From Chitinispirillaceae bacterium (GTDB taxonomy: Bacteria > Fibrobacterota > Chitinivibrionia > Chitinivibrionales > Chitinispirillaceae): a DNA stretch of 64,000 bases. The position numbers and the translations under genes were made by a program. The DNA is taken from assembly GCA_016929415.1 (NCBI GenBank), contig JAFGIW010000003.1, positions 1 to 64,000 on the forward strand, in the 5' to 3' direction. A model generated the notes under the pieces. It had not been told where the DNA came from. It saw only the letters and a list, made by a program, of their open reading frames with translations, and did no database searches. Shown here in pieces: positions 51,122 to 59,760 of the stretch. The number at the start of each line of letters is the position of its first letter. The stretch's first letter is position 1.

Positions 51122-51514
51122 ATGAATCACCGAAAAAGCAAGCAGCGCGAAAAGATAGTACAGATCCTCAGGCAAACGAGGGTTCATCCGACGGCGGACT
51201 GGATCTATGAAACAGTGCGCAAAGAGATGCCGAAGGTGAGCCTGGGAACAGTCTACCGGAATCTTAACGTATTAATCGAGCAGGGGCATGTTCAAAAGCT
51301 GTCGCTGGAGGGAACGATTGATCGCTTCGAGGCAAAAATAACGCCGCACTATCATCTGATATGTGAAAAGTGCGGCAGCGTGCAGGATTTCGACATGCCC
51401 CATCCGGGAGACATCAACATGAAGGCACAGGCATTCTGTGATTTCAGGATCAACCGGCACCGCATCGACTTTTACGGAGTATGCAAACAATGTCAATTAA
51501 ACGATAACCCTTAA
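51122..51514 (+). CDS. perR: PerR/Fur-family peroxide regulator
   Basis: 130 residues. Winged helix [20 protein letters not shown] and [15 protein letters not shown], followed by the metal domain [20 protein letters not shown] and CKQCQ. The pattern and the next gene (catalase) support a PerR-type role, where a metal-bound His oxidises on contact with peroxide. An A/T-rich palindrome precedes it. Catalase begins 26 bases after its stop. Confidence 0.85.
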   Translation: MNHRKSKQREKIVQILRQTRVHPTADWIYETVRKEMPKVSLGTVYRNLNVLIEQGHVQKLSLEGTIDRFEAKITPHYHLICEKCGSVQDFDMPHPGDINMKAQAFCDFRINRHRIDFYGVCKQCQLNDNP

Positions 51515-51539
51515 CCTTCAACGGATCAGGAGGCTTCTT

Positions 51540-52991
51540 ATGAGTCGAAAACTGACCTACACCAACGGCGCCCCGGTGGCCGACAATCAAAACGTCCTTA
51601 CCGCCGGAAAACGCGGTCCCATGCTGCTTCAGGATGTATGGTTTCTCGAAAAACTTGCTCATTTCGACCGGGAGGTCATTCCCGAACGGCGCATGCACGC
51701 CAAGGGGTCGGGCGCTTTCGGTACCTTTACCGTTACGCACGACATCACGAAATACACGAAAGCGAAGATTTACTCCCAGATCGGCAAAAAAACCGAATGC
51801 TTCGTCCGTTTCTCCACGGTGGCCGGGGAGCGCGGCGCGGCGGATGCCGAACGGGACATCAGGGGCTTTGCGATGAAATTCTACACCGAGGAGGGGAACT
51901 GGGACCTCGTGGGCAACAACACGCCGGTGTTCTTTCTCAAGGACCCGCTTAAATTCCCCGACCTCAACCATGCGGTCAAGCGCGACCCGAAGAACAATAT
52001 GCGCAGCGCGAAAAACAACTGGGATTTCTGGACCTCGCTCCCCGAGGCGCTTCATCAGGTGACCATCACCATGAGCGACCGCGGTATCCCCCTGTCCTAT
52101 CGCCATATGAACGGCTACGGCAGCCATGCCTACAGTTTGATCGATGCAAAAAACGAGCGTTTCTGGGTGAAGTTCCATTTCAAAACGCAGCAGGGCATCA
52201 AATGCCTTACCGATGCGGAGGCCGAGGCGATCGTCGCCAAAGACCGTGAAAGCCATCAGCGCGATCTTTTCGAGAGTATCGAAAAGGGAGATTTCCCTAA
52301 ATGGGACATGAAGATTCAGATTATGCCCGAAAAGGATGCAGCAACGTGCCCCTTTAACCCGTTCGATCTGACGAAGGTATGGTCGCATAAGGAGTATCCG
52401 CTTATCGAAGTCGGGGTAATGGAACTCAACCGCAACCCGGAAAACTACTTTGCTGAAGTCGAGCAATCCGCCTTCAATCCGGCGAACATCGTTCCCGGCA
52501 TCGGCTTCTCACCCGATAAGATGCTTCAGGGGCGTCTCTTCTCCTACGGCGACGCGCAGCGGTACCGTCTCGGGGTCAACCACCATCTCATTCCCGTCAA
52601 CAAATCGCGCTGCCCGTACCACAGTTTCCATCGCGACGGTCTTATGCGCGTTGACGGCAACTACGGCGCCACGCTCGGTTATGAGCCCAACAGCTATGGC
52701 GAATGGCAGGAGCAGCCCGGCGCGAAAGAACCGCCGCTCCCGCTTGGCGGATCGGCCGATCACTGGAATCACCGCGAGGATGACGATTATTATTCGCAGC
52801 CGGCTGCGCTGTTCAACCTGATGAGCGCCGAACAGAAAAAAGCGCTCTTCGAAAATACCGCACGCGCCATGGGCGACGCTCCGCGCGAGATCAAGATCCG
52901 GCACATCGGGAATTGCCTCAAGGCGGACAAAGCCTACGGCCAGGGAGTCGCCGAAGCGCTCGGGATTCCGTTGAGTGAGGTGAAGGGTTAG
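51540..52991 (+). CDS. katA: Catalase (monofunctional heme catalase)
   Basis: 483 residues, ATG with CAGGAGG upstream. The catalytic His is in [14 protein letters not shown], Asn in [18 protein letters not shown], the heme-linked Tyr in [15 protein letters not shown]. The usual clade 3 small-subunit catalase arrangement is seen. It protects against hydrogen peroxide, and lies downstream of perR. Confidence 0.95.
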   Translation: MSRKLTYTNGAPVADNQNVLTAGKRGPMLLQDVWFLEKLAHFDREVIPERRMHAKGSGAFGTFTVTHDITKYTKAKIYSQIGKKTECFVRFSTVAGERGAADAERDIRGFAMKFYTEEGNWDLVGNNTPVFFLKDPLKFPDLNHAVKRDPKNNMRSAKNNWDFWTSLPEALHQVTITMSDRGIPLSYRHMNGYGSHAYSLIDAKNERFWVKFHFKTQQGIKCLTDAEAEAIVAKDRESHQRDLFESIEKGDFPKWDMKIQIMPEKDAATCPFNPFDLTKVWSHKEYPLIEVGVMELNRNPENYFAEVEQSAFNPANIVPGIGFSPDKMLQGRLFSYGDAQRYRLGVNHHLIPVNKSRCPYHSFHRDGLMRVDGNYGATLGYEPNSYGEWQEQPGAKEPPLPLGGSADHWNHREDDDYYSQPAALFNLMSAEQKKALFENTARAMGDAPREIKIRHIGNCLKADKAYGQGVAEALGIPLSEVKG

Positions 52992-53005
52992 ATGCATGCC
53001 CGTCG

Positions 53006-53038
53006 GGGGCGGTAAACCGTTTGCGGTTTATCAGCCCC
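53006..53038 (+). terminator. Strong hairpin between katA and bfr
   Basis: GGGGC-GGTAAACCG-TTTG-CGGTTTATC-A-GCCCC forms a long stem with one bulge. There is no clear T-run, so it may be a transcript-stabilising or Rho-type element and not an intrinsic terminator. Confidence 0.5.
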
Positions 53039-53109
53039 GGTTATGTATTTTCAAGCATGCGGCATGGGCCGCCTAGAATCATTCAACCTCATCCAAAGGA
53101 GCAGACTCC

Positions 53110-53580
53110 ATGAAAGGTAATGAAAAACTCATCGCCACCCTCAACGCGCTTCTCGCCGACGAGCTCACGGCAATCAACCAGTACATGGTCCATTCCGAAA
53201 TGTGCGACGACTGGGGGTACGAGAAGCTGCATGCGCACTTCGAGAAGCGGGCGATCGACGAAATGAAACATGCCGAAAAGCTGATCGGCCGCATCCTGTT
53301 TCTCGAGGGCACCCCGGTGGTGGCCACGCTCAACAAGATCATGATAGGCGCCGACGTGACGAAACAGCTGGCAAATGATCATTCCGCCGAAGAAGGCGCC
53401 ATCGCCGCCTACAACGACGCCATAGGACTCGCCGGAGAGGTGAAGGATTTCGCCACCCGCGACCTGCTGCAGCAGATCCTCAACGACGAGGACGCCCACA
53501 TGGACGGCATCGAGGGGCTGCAGGGCCAGATCGAACAGATGACACTGCAGATTTTCCTGACCACGCAGGTCAAGGGGTAG
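53110..53580 (+). CDS. bfr: Bacterioferritin
   Basis: 156 residues, four-helix ferritin fold: LADELTAINQYMVHSEMCDD, RAIDEMKHAEKLIGRILFLE (E..H diiron ligands), DLLQQILNDEDAHMDGIEGL. The heme-binding Met position is near residue 52 (IDEMKHAEKL). It stores iron and limits Fenton chemistry, and fits with perR and katA. Confidence 0.93.
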   Translation: MKGNEKLIATLNALLADELTAINQYMVHSEMCDDWGYEKLHAHFEKRAIDEMKHAEKLIGRILFLEGTPVVATLNKIMIGADVTKQLANDHSAEEGAIAAYNDAIGLAGEVKDFATRDLLQQILNDEDAHMDGIEGLQGQIEQMTLQIFLTTQVKG

Positions 53581-53779
53581 GGGGTAGACCAAATCCTTTT
53601 CTGATGGTACGGAATGCCCGTTGAGGAGTTCCGTACCTGCCTCAGTACTATACCCGCACGACGATATCTTTCGGCCAATATTTCTTTTATAACACGGCAG
53701 CAATTGATGTTGCATCTGGGGAAGCCGCAGCGCGCTGCTAAAGGCGGTCTGAATAATCCACTGAGATGATTTGACACTA

Positions 53780-54691
53780 TCACCCGGTTCTCCCAAGTAT
53801 CACCGCGATGGAGATCAGCGATCCGAGCCCCATCATACATGCGTAGGTAAGGAACTGAGCGACTTTCGGCGTCGGGCGAAGCGCGAGGAGCGTGGTTAAT
53901 AAAATGCCTAATGCAATATAAACAAGATCGATATAAAGATAGGTTGTGTTGTATTCCCCGGTAAGGTAAACGGCGAAACTGAGGGCGAACGAGACGACAA
54001 GGCAGCTGCATGCGAAGAACACCGTGCGTTTCAGCCCGTACTTTTTCGGAAACGTCTCCACCGGCGTATGCTGATCCTGCAGAAAATCCCGGATGTCGGT
54101 GACCGCACGGCCGCCGAACATGGCGACGAAAAACATGGCGGCAAGCAGGTATACCCCCGGCGTCAATGAACCGGCCATTGCTCCCATGACGGCATAGAGC
54201 GCCTGAAGAAGCCCGAGCGTCAAGCCCCGCATGATCGCCGTCTCGAAGAGATGAAACGCAAGGCCGAGAATGACGGCTGCGATAACGACCCATGGAATGA
54301 GGCTCGGAGGTGAGATCCATGCAGTGAGAAGTAAACTTGCCAGCAGAAATAGTGATGAAAACGTCCAGCCGAAAGCTACCGGTATCTCCCCTGCGGAGAC
54401 AGGATTAAGCCTGATCCGGGCTCGCGGCCCCGTGCAGTCAAGATGCCGGTCGGCAACGAAATCCATTGAAAAGCCGCCGGTCGCCAGCAGAAAACCGGCA
54501 ATCGTCATCAGGAGCGAGCATTTACCCGGGGCTCCAGCGGCACGCGCGCCGATGCCGGTGAGTGCGGCGACCATAACGGTGCGGTTGATACGGAAGAGTT
54601 TGAGGAAACCTACGATATGTTTTTTAATTGATGTCCTCCCGGAGAGCATCAACGGATTGCCGGATCGATCAGTTGACATCGCGTATTTCAT
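53780..54691 (-). CDS. UbiA-family prenyltransferase
   Basis: 303 residues with eight to nine membrane helices. Asp-rich motifs occur as SMDFVADRHLDCTGPRARIR and TDIRDFLQD, the Mg-pyrophosphate sites of UbiA enzymes. The substrate (quinone, heme, or lipid) cannot be told. Adjacent genes are bfr on one side and NicO on the other, with no quinone pathway gene nearby. Confidence 0.85.
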   Translation of the reverse strand: MKYAMSTDRSGNPLMLSGRTSIKKHIVGFLKLFRINRTVMVAALTGIGARAAGAPGKCSLLMTIAGFLLATGGFSMDFVADRHLDCTGPRARIRLNPVSAGEIPVAFGWTFSSLFLLASLLLTAWISPPSLIPWVVIAAVILGLAFHLFETAIMRGLTLGLLQALYAVMGAMAGSLTPGVYLLAAMFFVAMFGGRAVTDIRDFLQDQHTPVETFPKKYGLKRTVFFACSCLVVSFALSFAVYLTGEYNTTYLYIDLVYIALGILLTTLLALRPTPKVAQFLTYACMMGLGSLISIAVILGRTG

Positions 54692-54804
54692 AGTGTCTCC
54701 TTTTCACGTGTTGTCAAGTACGACCGAGAACCAACATAGGCACCCCGTTGGTTTATTCATTTCACCGATTGCCCCACCGAGGTTTCCGTGGTTTCTGTAC
54801 AGCC

Positions 54805-55704
54805 TCATCCGAATGCGATCAGCGCCCCGATTGCAAGAATTAATACTCCACCCAGGCAGCGAATTCCTTTTATCAGTTTGGGCAGGAAGGTTCGGTCGCT
54901 TTGTCGGATAACGGTCCCGCCGACAGCACTCCCCACCGTTCCCGCGATGCTTACCGTAATCGCCATTCCGATTGAAACCGCAATAACCGCCGCCAATCCT
55001 ACGTGGAGTATCCCGATGATGCTCGAAAAGGAAAGTATGAGAAAGACGCCGGGACAGGGAGCAATTCCCGCGATGACGGCCACCATCGGCAGACTCGAAG
55101 AGCCGCGAAGCAGTCTGCCTGCAACCGAGTTTGCTGCGCCCTCAATAACTGAAGAAAAAAGGATGATGCCGCCCGCAACCATTACAAGCACGCCGCTGAG
55201 CGTTATAAAACGGGACGAATAGATTTCGCTTTCGGCAAGCCCGCCTCCGAACGCCGCCCTTACCACGAAAAACAGCAGGATTGAAGAACCGGTATGGGTA
55301 AGCGAAAAAACCGCCCCCGCAACCCAGGTGGAGCGAAACGATGTCGCCTGTGTCAAACCATGGGAAACGAAAAGCGCCTTTGCATGTCCGGGCCCGAGGC
55401 TGTGAATTATACCGTAAAAAAATGCCATGATGAGCAGACCGGCAATAGAGGAAGGTTTCGGTTGTTCCATTATTCTCCGTAACCGTTGCGATAACTTCGC
55501 CGAGAGGTCGCGCTGAAGCGACAGAAGCGTACCGCTGAAGGGAAGATGCTTCCAGAAGAGGGCATTTCCGCGCATTCGTTGCCGCGGCGCTTTTTCTACC
55601 GGAGGTTGCTGTACAGTATCCGCTAATGGTGATCGAAGGGGATTAGGCTGGGCATAACCGGGAAAAAAACAAAGAAGTACGGATAGAACAATACAATATT
55701 TCAC
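54805..55704 (-). CDS. NicO/RcnA-like nickel-cobalt transporter
   Basis: 299 residues. A signal-like N-terminus (MKYCIVLSVLLCFFPGYAQP) is followed by six membrane segments. The metal signature is GIIHSLGPGHAKALFVSHGL and AGIAPCPGVFLILSFSSIIG. Such proteins export or import Ni/Co. It is coupled to the DUF1007 protein upstream on the same strand by a four-base overlap, a common pairing. No His-rich cytosolic loop is seen. Confidence 0.85.
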   Translation of the reverse strand: MKYCIVLSVLLCFFPGYAQPNPLRSPLADTVQQPPVEKAPRQRMRGNALFWKHLPFSGTLLSLQRDLSAKLSQRLRRIMEQPKPSSIAGLLIMAFFYGIIHSLGPGHAKALFVSHGLTQATSFRSTWVAGAVFSLTHTGSSILLFFVVRAAFGGGLAESEIYSSRFITLSGVLVMVAGGIILFSSVIEGAANSVAGRLLRGSSSLPMVAVIAGIAPCPGVFLILSFSSIIGILHVGLAAVIAVSIGMAITVSIAGTVGSAVGGTVIRQSDRTFLPKLIKGIRCLGGVLILAIGALIAFG

Positions 55705-56288
55705 TGTTGTTTCCTTTTTATTGAAAGGATTATGTGGTCGATATAATCGTCCTTTTTAAACCTGATGCCGCCTTCCCACGCTTTATTAGTTGATATCTGT
55801 ACGAGCTCTTTTTTTAAATCAAATGCAATGAACATCGAGGGATCGTTGAAAAATACGACGATATCCTGTCCGGCGATTTCCATTAAAGGCAGAGCGCAGG
55901 GGATGAAGAAGCTGTACCGTACCTTCAGACCGGGTTGTATGACGGCAACGAAGTTTTCCGCCTTATTAGTTTGAAGAAGCTTTTTTCCCCAGGTGAAAAC
56001 AATGAAAAAACCACTGCGTGCGGAAAAGGAAAAAGCTTCCCGCTCCATCTTGTTAAATTCATCTTTTTCAAAACGGTTGTTGCGGTTGAGGTCGAATTCA
56101 TTAATAAGCGACGCGCTGTACATTTCGTCCATGTCCCAGAAGACATTTATGCCGCTCAGTGTTGAGTCGGTCAACATGAATTTCGCCATCACATCGATGA
56201 AAAGGTGCGGATGAGCGGAAAGCGCAATTACGCCGCAAAAAAGACAAATGGTAATCCGGGCTGCAAAACGGCGGATAGTATGAAGCAT
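55701..56288 (-). CDS. DUF1007 family periplasmic protein
   Basis: 195 residues from ATG 56288. The signal peptide (MLHTIRRFAARITICLFCGV) ends just before ALSAHPHLFIDVMAKFML, whose HPHxFI start is the DUF1007 hallmark. An EF-hand-like loop NEFDLNRNNRFEKDEFN appears near residue 70. The DUF1007-NicO pair is often associated with nickel/cobalt or zinc handling. A longer in-frame upstream start at 56366 seems less likely because the signal peptide would then be internal. Confidence 0.82.
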   Translation of the reverse strand: MLHTIRRFAARITICLFCGVIALSAHPHLFIDVMAKFMLTDSTLSGINVFWDMDEMYSASLINEFDLNRNNRFEKDEFNKMEREAFSFSARSGFFIVFTWGKKLLQTNKAENFVAVIQPGLKVRYSFFIPCALPLMEIAGQDIVVFFNDPSMFIAFDLKKELVQISTNKAWEGGIRFKKDDYIDHIILSIKRKQQ

Positions 56289-56362
56289 CAATATTCGTTC
56301 TTTCTTCGGGCGCACCCCGACGATTTCTTCGACCGGAGCGACGGCCTTCTCAAATGCGACAG

Positions 56363-58447
56363 TCATCGGCTGCCGATATACACAAAAATAGGGTTCGAAT
56401 AAAACCAGAGATCGTTCCAGGCGATCGCCTCGGTATTCATATAATTCTCATCCATGAGCGGGTTCCCCTGATCGTCGACTTCGCCGGGAGACCCAACCTT
56501 CAGATTGGTTCCGCGAAGACGGTAGTAGGTCGGCCGTGTACAGGTGATCGTGGTGCGGATGACCTGCAGGTTGCCTTCGATGCGCCAATCGGCGGCGGTA
56601 AAACGCCGCAGCACCTTAGTTGTCGGATTGACCGGATTGGTATAGGCTTCCCGATCGGACGGGTTGACTTTTCCAATGATCGAACCGCCGATGAGATCAA
56701 TATGGTCCACCCGCACGCTGTCGCCGTGGTTGTTGACTGAAGGGCTCTTGAACCGTATCGTCAATGCAAGCTCGCTTTTCCGCGCGGGAAGATCCGCCCC
56801 CATGGGAGCAATGCCGATGCCGTCATCAAGAGAAAAATCAAGTGTTGATATCAGATCGCCGTGCACGATGAAGATTTCTCCGCATCGCATCCCCTCAAGC
56901 CATGCCCGGGCGCCGGTATCGGTTACCGTCGACCAGGTTTTTGCATACTCTCCCGGCCAGAAATCGGCGATGGTCGTATGGAAGTCGGAGTTGACAATAG
57001 TCCAGTAATGGCGCCCCTCGCCAAGCAGTGCGTCCCAGATTCCGCCGACGCGGGAAAGGATGTAATCCGCACCGCCCCAGGTGCAATTTCGGGGGAGACC
57101 GGTGCGTCCGTAGCTGCCGCGAAGCGGGTTTTTTTGATGACCCGGCATCCCTTCGAAACCGAGACCGACTTCGGGCGCGCAGTTGTGGAAATCGCGCATA
57201 TCGCCGACGGAGTAGGGTCCGATTGCTTCGCGCGACGGATGATTGACGAAAAAATAACTCGATGCCGGGAAATTGTCTTTCAGCCAGGTGAGTGCCGCGA
57301 TCGAGTTAGCGTGTTCGTAGGCATTATTTTTCGGCAATTGCGGTATGCTTGTATCGTAATCGTTGAAGTCGAATTGATATTCAAATTCGGCGATCGCCCT
57401 CGGTTGATCGGCGTCGTCGATGAACCCGACGCTCGCGTGTTCGTGGCCGGGACAGTTCCATTCGAGGCCCTGCAAAATAATTTTATCAGGATACTTTTTT
57501 CGTTGCCCGAGCAGCTTCGGCCATGAATACTCTGTGATCGTATACCATCGCGGAATATAGACACCCCCGAACTGAGCGCGGGGGGCTGCAAGGTTCTGGT
57601 ACGGATCGTCGACGATGTAACGATCTGCGGTGTCGCGGTAGAAGGCCCCGCCGTGTTCCGAATTGACATAAACATCGAGCCCCCCTTCGCCGAACGCATG
57701 AACGAGAAGCGAATCCTGTATGAAGGATCCGTCGGTGAGCACCGTATGGTTATGGATGTCGGATGCGACCCATTGCTTTTTGACGAGTGTCACCGACGGC
57801 AGATTCCGGATCTCGTTGACCGGACCTGAAAAAACGACATAATCCTCCCGGCAAAAATAAATCGTATCGGCGGCGGGACAGGCGGGCTGTATGATGGAGG
57901 GAATTATGTGTCGTTTTTTATCAATATAGCCTCTGCACCCGTTGTCGATTACCAGTACCCGTTTCGTTTTCAATTTTATTTCCGGACCGGTAATATCGAG
58001 AATGTACATGCCGGCCGGCAATTTTCTTTCGGGAAAACGGATGAAAGATTTTTCCCCGGCGGCGTGCTTGACGACTCGGCCATGCAGGTCGAAAAGCGTT
58101 ATCGATATCGGGTCGTTCTCTTCCCATTGGAAGGGATGCGGCCTGTCGGTACGAGTGACACGCACCATATATTCATCATAGGAATCGACAATCAGCGTCT
58201 CGGGAAGGCAGTTTTTCCCGTCATTGCTTTCAAGAAAAAACCGTCCGTCACTCCCCGTCCAGGTAATGGTCGTATAAAAAGCGGAACTCACCCGTACCGA
58301 ATCGAGCGGCAGACCGTTTTGAGCGCATGTCACTCTTCCTTCAAGATAGGTCTGAGCGGTAGTCATGCACGGGAGAAAAAATGCACCCACCTGCAGGATG
58401 ACGAAAACCGGCCGACGGAATCGAACAGTCCATTTTTTCATATCCAT
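56363..58447 (-). CDS. Secreted PHP-domain protein with Cna-B-like and internal FlgD-like module
   Basis: 694 residues. The signal peptide (FVILQVGAFFLPCMTTAQ) is followed by a carboxypeptidase-regulatory-like domain (TYLEGRVTCAQNGLPLDSVR). Next is a FlgD-like/T9SS-type module (~115-170; LFDLHGRVVKHA, LPAGMYILDITGP), unusual because it is internal, not C-terminal. The PHP phosphoesterase domain then begins at VASDIHNHTVLTDGSF, with further metal ligands (NSEHGG, LEWNCPGHEH, NHPSREA, NSDFHTT). A C-terminal beta-rich segment ends the protein. It may be a surface phosphoesterase; the substrate is unknown. Confidence 0.78.
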   Translation of the reverse strand: MDMKKWTVRFRRPVFVILQVGAFFLPCMTTAQTYLEGRVTCAQNGLPLDSVRVSSAFYTTITWTGSDGRFFLESNDGKNCLPETLIVDSYDEYMVRVTRTDRPHPFQWEENDPISITLFDLHGRVVKHAAGEKSFIRFPERKLPAGMYILDITGPEIKLKTKRVLVIDNGCRGYIDKKRHIIPSIIQPACPAADTIYFCREDYVVFSGPVNEIRNLPSVTLVKKQWVASDIHNHTVLTDGSFIQDSLLVHAFGEGGLDVYVNSEHGGAFYRDTADRYIVDDPYQNLAAPRAQFGGVYIPRWYTITEYSWPKLLGQRKKYPDKIILQGLEWNCPGHEHASVGFIDDADQPRAIAEFEYQFDFNDYDTSIPQLPKNNAYEHANSIAALTWLKDNFPASSYFFVNHPSREAIGPYSVGDMRDFHNCAPEVGLGFEGMPGHQKNPLRGSYGRTGLPRNCTWGGADYILSRVGGIWDALLGEGRHYWTIVNSDFHTTIADFWPGEYAKTWSTVTDTGARAWLEGMRCGEIFIVHGDLISTLDFSLDDGIGIAPMGADLPARKSELALTIRFKSPSVNNHGDSVRVDHIDLIGGSIIGKVNPSDREAYTNPVNPTTKVLRRFTAADWRIEGNLQVIRTTITCTRPTYYRLRGTNLKVGSPGEVDDQGNPLMDENYMNTEAIAWNDLWFYSNPIFVYIGSR

Positions 58448-58967
58448 AAGCCTTTTTATGAATGCGTAATGGACTATCGTAATAATTAAATGAAATTCAT
58501 ACGATATTTAAATAATCTTTTGATAATATACTTTTATATAAGTCGAAGTGTCGGTGGTAAAAATCAGGCAGATTATTTCGAAACGGCGGTCGATTTGACC
58601 GGCCGGGTGGAGTTTCACCAGTGCACGAGCGACATTCCATTGCACGCTTTCGGTGACGGTGAAGGCGAGACCGGGGGTGAGGAGAAGGTCGGCTTTATTG
58701 AGTTTCGGCAGGAAACCGGGGTGTGCGTCAGGTAGACGATGAAACCGATGTGAAGAAATTTGACGATTTGACGGTCCATGGTTTCAGCCGATTTCGAACG
58801 TGTGACTTTCCTGGCTAAGAAAATCAAGGTATCTCAAACGGCGGGGGAAATATAAAGACCGGGGAAAAGAGTTTCAAATCCGCCGGGCGGGGAGAATAGT
58901 TCCGATCAAAGGGTGATTATGAAACGTCAATCCAGCGATATGAGCGGGACACTGTCCGTCGAGGAAG
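58448..58967. other. 520-base region without a confident gene
   Basis: Frames on both strands (for example 58490-58735 on +) lack domains and good start signals. Sequence near 58560-58740 alternates G/C-rich repeats of no clear type. It may contain the promoter of the PHP-domain gene. Confidence 0.35.
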
Positions 58968-59384
58968 TCAGATCTTCTTCCCCAGCGTGGCGGGCATGAA
59001 CTTCCCGAGCTTGACGTGTTTCTGGCTTGCGAGGTTTTCCGCGATGTTCCGCACCATGTCCGCCTTTCCCCGCAGCAGCACTACTTCGATGCAGTTGTCG
59101 TGGTCGAGGTGAGCATGCATGGTGGAAATGATGTATTCATGGTACTCATGCTGTTTGTCGGTCAATTTTTCGGTAAGACCGCGCTTATGGTGGTCATACA
59201 CAAGAATAACCGCCGCCGCGGTTTCGCCCGATGCGTTTTCCCATTCCCTTTTAACTAGATTATCGCGGATAAGATCGCGTATCGCCTCCGAGCGGTTGGA
59301 ATATCCCCGGCGTTCGATGTCCGTATCGAACCGTTTGAGCAGCTCCTCCGAAAGCGAAACGCCGAAACGTATGCACTGGTCCAT
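58968..59384 (-). CDS. nikR: Nickel-responsive regulator NikR
   Basis: 138 residues from ATG 59384 (AAAGGA upstream). Ribbon-helix-helix N-terminus (IRFGVSLSEELLKRFDTDIE, GYSNRSEAIRDLIR), then ACT-like domain with Ni ligands: the His pair in STMHAHLDHDNCIEVVLLRG and the downstream Cys. Length and motifs are canonical. It is divergent from the TonB receptor, which has a NikR-type palindrome at 59669 in its leader. Confidence 0.95.
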   Translation of the reverse strand: MDQCIRFGVSLSEELLKRFDTDIERRGYSNRSEAIRDLIRDNLVKREWENASGETAAAVILVYDHHKRGLTEKLTDKQHEYHEYIISTMHAHLDHDNCIEVVLLRGKADMVRNIAENLASQKHVKLGKFMPATLGKKI

Positions 59385-59668
59385 TGATCGGTTCCTTTGT
59401 GATGAGGGTTGAGCGTTGTTCCGGGATGAAAAATATATCGTTACTGCGGGCAAATGCAGCTTGTAAGCCGACTCTTTCTTACACGGTATTCCACACAGGT
59501 CATCGACGAAGTGGCCTGGGGATTGCATCCTAATGGGACCCCGCATTCCGCCCTACACGATATAGCCCGCAGGGCAGTCTCGGGTTAAAGACCTTTCAAG
59601 CGGCAACAGCATCGTTTAGCCTCATGCGATAATAACAAACATTTAAATTGAAGATCTCTTGCATTGTC

Positions 59669-59695
59669 GTGTCACATATTTCTATTTTGTAACAC
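59669..59695 (+). promoter_or_regulatory. Candidate NikR operator
   Basis: GTGTCAC-N13-GTAACAC. One mismatch from a perfect inverted repeat, and of the GTGTTAC-N13/14-GTAACAC form described for Geobacter-type NikR. It lies 66 bases before the GTG of the TonB receptor. A second imperfect repeat (GATAG...CTATC, about 59698-59728) follows. Confidence 0.75.
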
Positions 59696-59760
59696 TCGAT
59701 AGTGCTACAATTTTAAATTATGTGCTATCGCATCAACTATTTTCCCTCAAGGAGGTATGA

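Noticed and set aside
58490-58735. 81-codon plus-strand frame
   Set aside because: Hydrophobic start but no ribosome site, no homology recognised, and an antisense frame of equal quality exists.
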